Shown: positions 5,929 through 6,580 of the stretch, piece by piece
How the letters are laid out: every line of letters begins with the position of its first letter
Numbering within the stretch: position 1 is the first letter of the stretch
Source of the DNA: Scatomorpha intestinigallinarum
Lineage (GTDB): Bacteria > Bacillota > Clostridia > Oscillospirales > Oscillospiraceae
DNA: 6,580 bases
NCBI GenBank assembly: GCA_018712225.1
Contig: DVHH01000231.1
Location: 1 to 6,580 of the forward strand
Direction: 5' to 3'
Program-made: the position numbers and the translations under genes
The notes under the pieces: model-generated
What the model saw: only the letters and a program-made list of their open reading frames with translations
What the model was told of the DNA's origin: nothing
Database searches by the model: none

Positions 5929-6580
5929 ATGAACCACAACTTTCCGAACATGTTCAGCCCCATAAACATCGGCACCGTGACGGTCCCCAACCGCTTTGTC
6001 GTCCCGCCCATGGGCAACAACTTCGCCAACACCGACGGCTCCATGAGCGAGCGCTCCGCCGCCTATTACGAGGCCCGCGCCAAGGGCGGCTTCGGCCTCA
6101 TCACCATCGAGAGCACCGTCGTCTACAAGCAGGCCAAGGGCGGCCCGCGCAAGCCCTGCCTCTTCTCCGACGAGGTCGTCCCGAGCTTCAAGCGCGTGGC
6201 CGACGCCTGCCACGCCTACGGTGCGAAGGTCAGCATCCAGCTCCAGCACGCCGGCCCCGAGGGCAACAGCAAGCTCACCGGCTACCCCCTGAAGGCCGCC
6301 TCCGCCATCGCCCCCAGCGCCGGGCGCGAGATCCCCGAAGCCATGCCCACGGAGGAGGTCTACAGGCTCATCGAGTGCTACGGCGACGCGGCGCGCCGCG
6401 CGCAGCTGGCGGGCATCGACATGGTCGAGGTCCACTGCGCCCACGGCTACCTCGTGAGCACCTTCATCTCCGCGCGCACCAACAAGCGCACGGACGAGTT
6501 CGGCGGCTGCTTTGAGAACCGCATGCGCCTGCCCAGGCTCATAATCGAGAACATCCGCAAGAAGACCGGCGGCAACATGC
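5929..6580 (+). CDS. Old Yellow Enzyme-family NADH:flavin oxidoreductase (3'-partial)
   Basis: The first 217 residues are present and the gene continues past the right edge. The segment is the N-terminal FMN-binding TIM barrel of an Old Yellow Enzyme / 2,4-dienoyl-CoA reductase-type protein. PNRFVVPPMGNN (20-31) begins the barrel and IQLQHAG (103-109) supplies FMN and substrate contacts. VEVHCAHGYLVSTFISARTN carries the paired substrate-binding histidines H169 and H172, followed by KRTDEFGGCFENR. The usual SP after the FIS-type motif is SA here. AAAGGAGA stands about 11 bases before the ATG. Relatives reduce activated C=C bonds with NAD(P)H. Larger clostridial members (BaiCD/FadH-like) add an Fe-S and pyridine nucleotide domain, which would lie outside the window. 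The operon position suggests reduction of an unsaturated hydroaromatic intermediate; this is inference. Confidence 0.92.
   Translation, partial: MNHNFPNMFSPINIGTVTVPNRFVVPPMGNNFANTDGSMSERSAAYYEARAKGGFGLITIESTVVYKQAKGGPRKPCLFSDEVVPSFKRVADACHAYGAKVSIQLQHAGPEGNSKLTGYPLKAASAIAPSAGREIPEAMPTEEVYRLIECYGDAARRAQLAGIDMVEVHCAHGYLVSTFISARTNKRTDEFGGCFENRMRLPRLIIENIRKKTGGNM

Noticed and set aside
1..6580. CRISPR arrays, rRNA genes or complete insertion sequences
   Set aside because: No spaced direct repeats, rRNA-like stretches or intact transposase genes are visible on either strand.

Overview
The window looks like chromosomal DNA from a high-GC, anaerobic Firmicute, perhaps a gut Oscillospiraceae-type Clostridium relative. 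This is inferred from strong AGGAGG-type ribosome sites, a genome-encoded CCA on a tRNA end, intrinsic terminators and GC-rich codon use. No species-level marker is present.

Left part (1-893): positions 1 to about 278 are clearly less GC-rich (about 46% by my count) than the rest. They hold the first 11 codons of a leftward gene behind a long imperfect stem-loop leader. The next segment (279-337) is only the 3' part of a tRNA-Ser(CGA): anticodon loop, variable arm, T arm, acceptor strand and CCA, followed by its intrinsic terminator. The 5' half is missing, which is what the distal (attR-like) end of an element integrated in a tRNA-Ser gene looks like, with the element extending left beyond the window. 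After the terminator lies a decayed lipoprotein gene (5'-truncated and frameshifted) with its own terminator.

Right part (995-6580): a leftward LysR-type regulator gene is divergent from a rightward operon of at least five tightly spaced genes. The operon order is a YdiB/AroE-type quinate/shikimate dehydrogenase, an MFS transporter, a TIM-barrel protein of the sugar phosphate isomerase/epimerase (AP endonuclease 2) superfamily, a second dehydrogenase of the same type, and an Old Yellow Enzyme-family flavin oxidoreductase that runs off the right edge. The LysR-operon gap holds a T-N11-A dyad centred near -64 of a predicted operon promoter, the classic LysR geometry.

The most economical reading is an inducible uptake and catabolism cluster for quinate, shikimate or a related hydroaromatic acid: MFS import, oxidation by two diverged dehydrogenases, dehydration or isomerisation by the metal-dependent TIM barrel, and a reductive step by the flavoenzyme. 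The families are clear from sequence; substrates and step order are inference.
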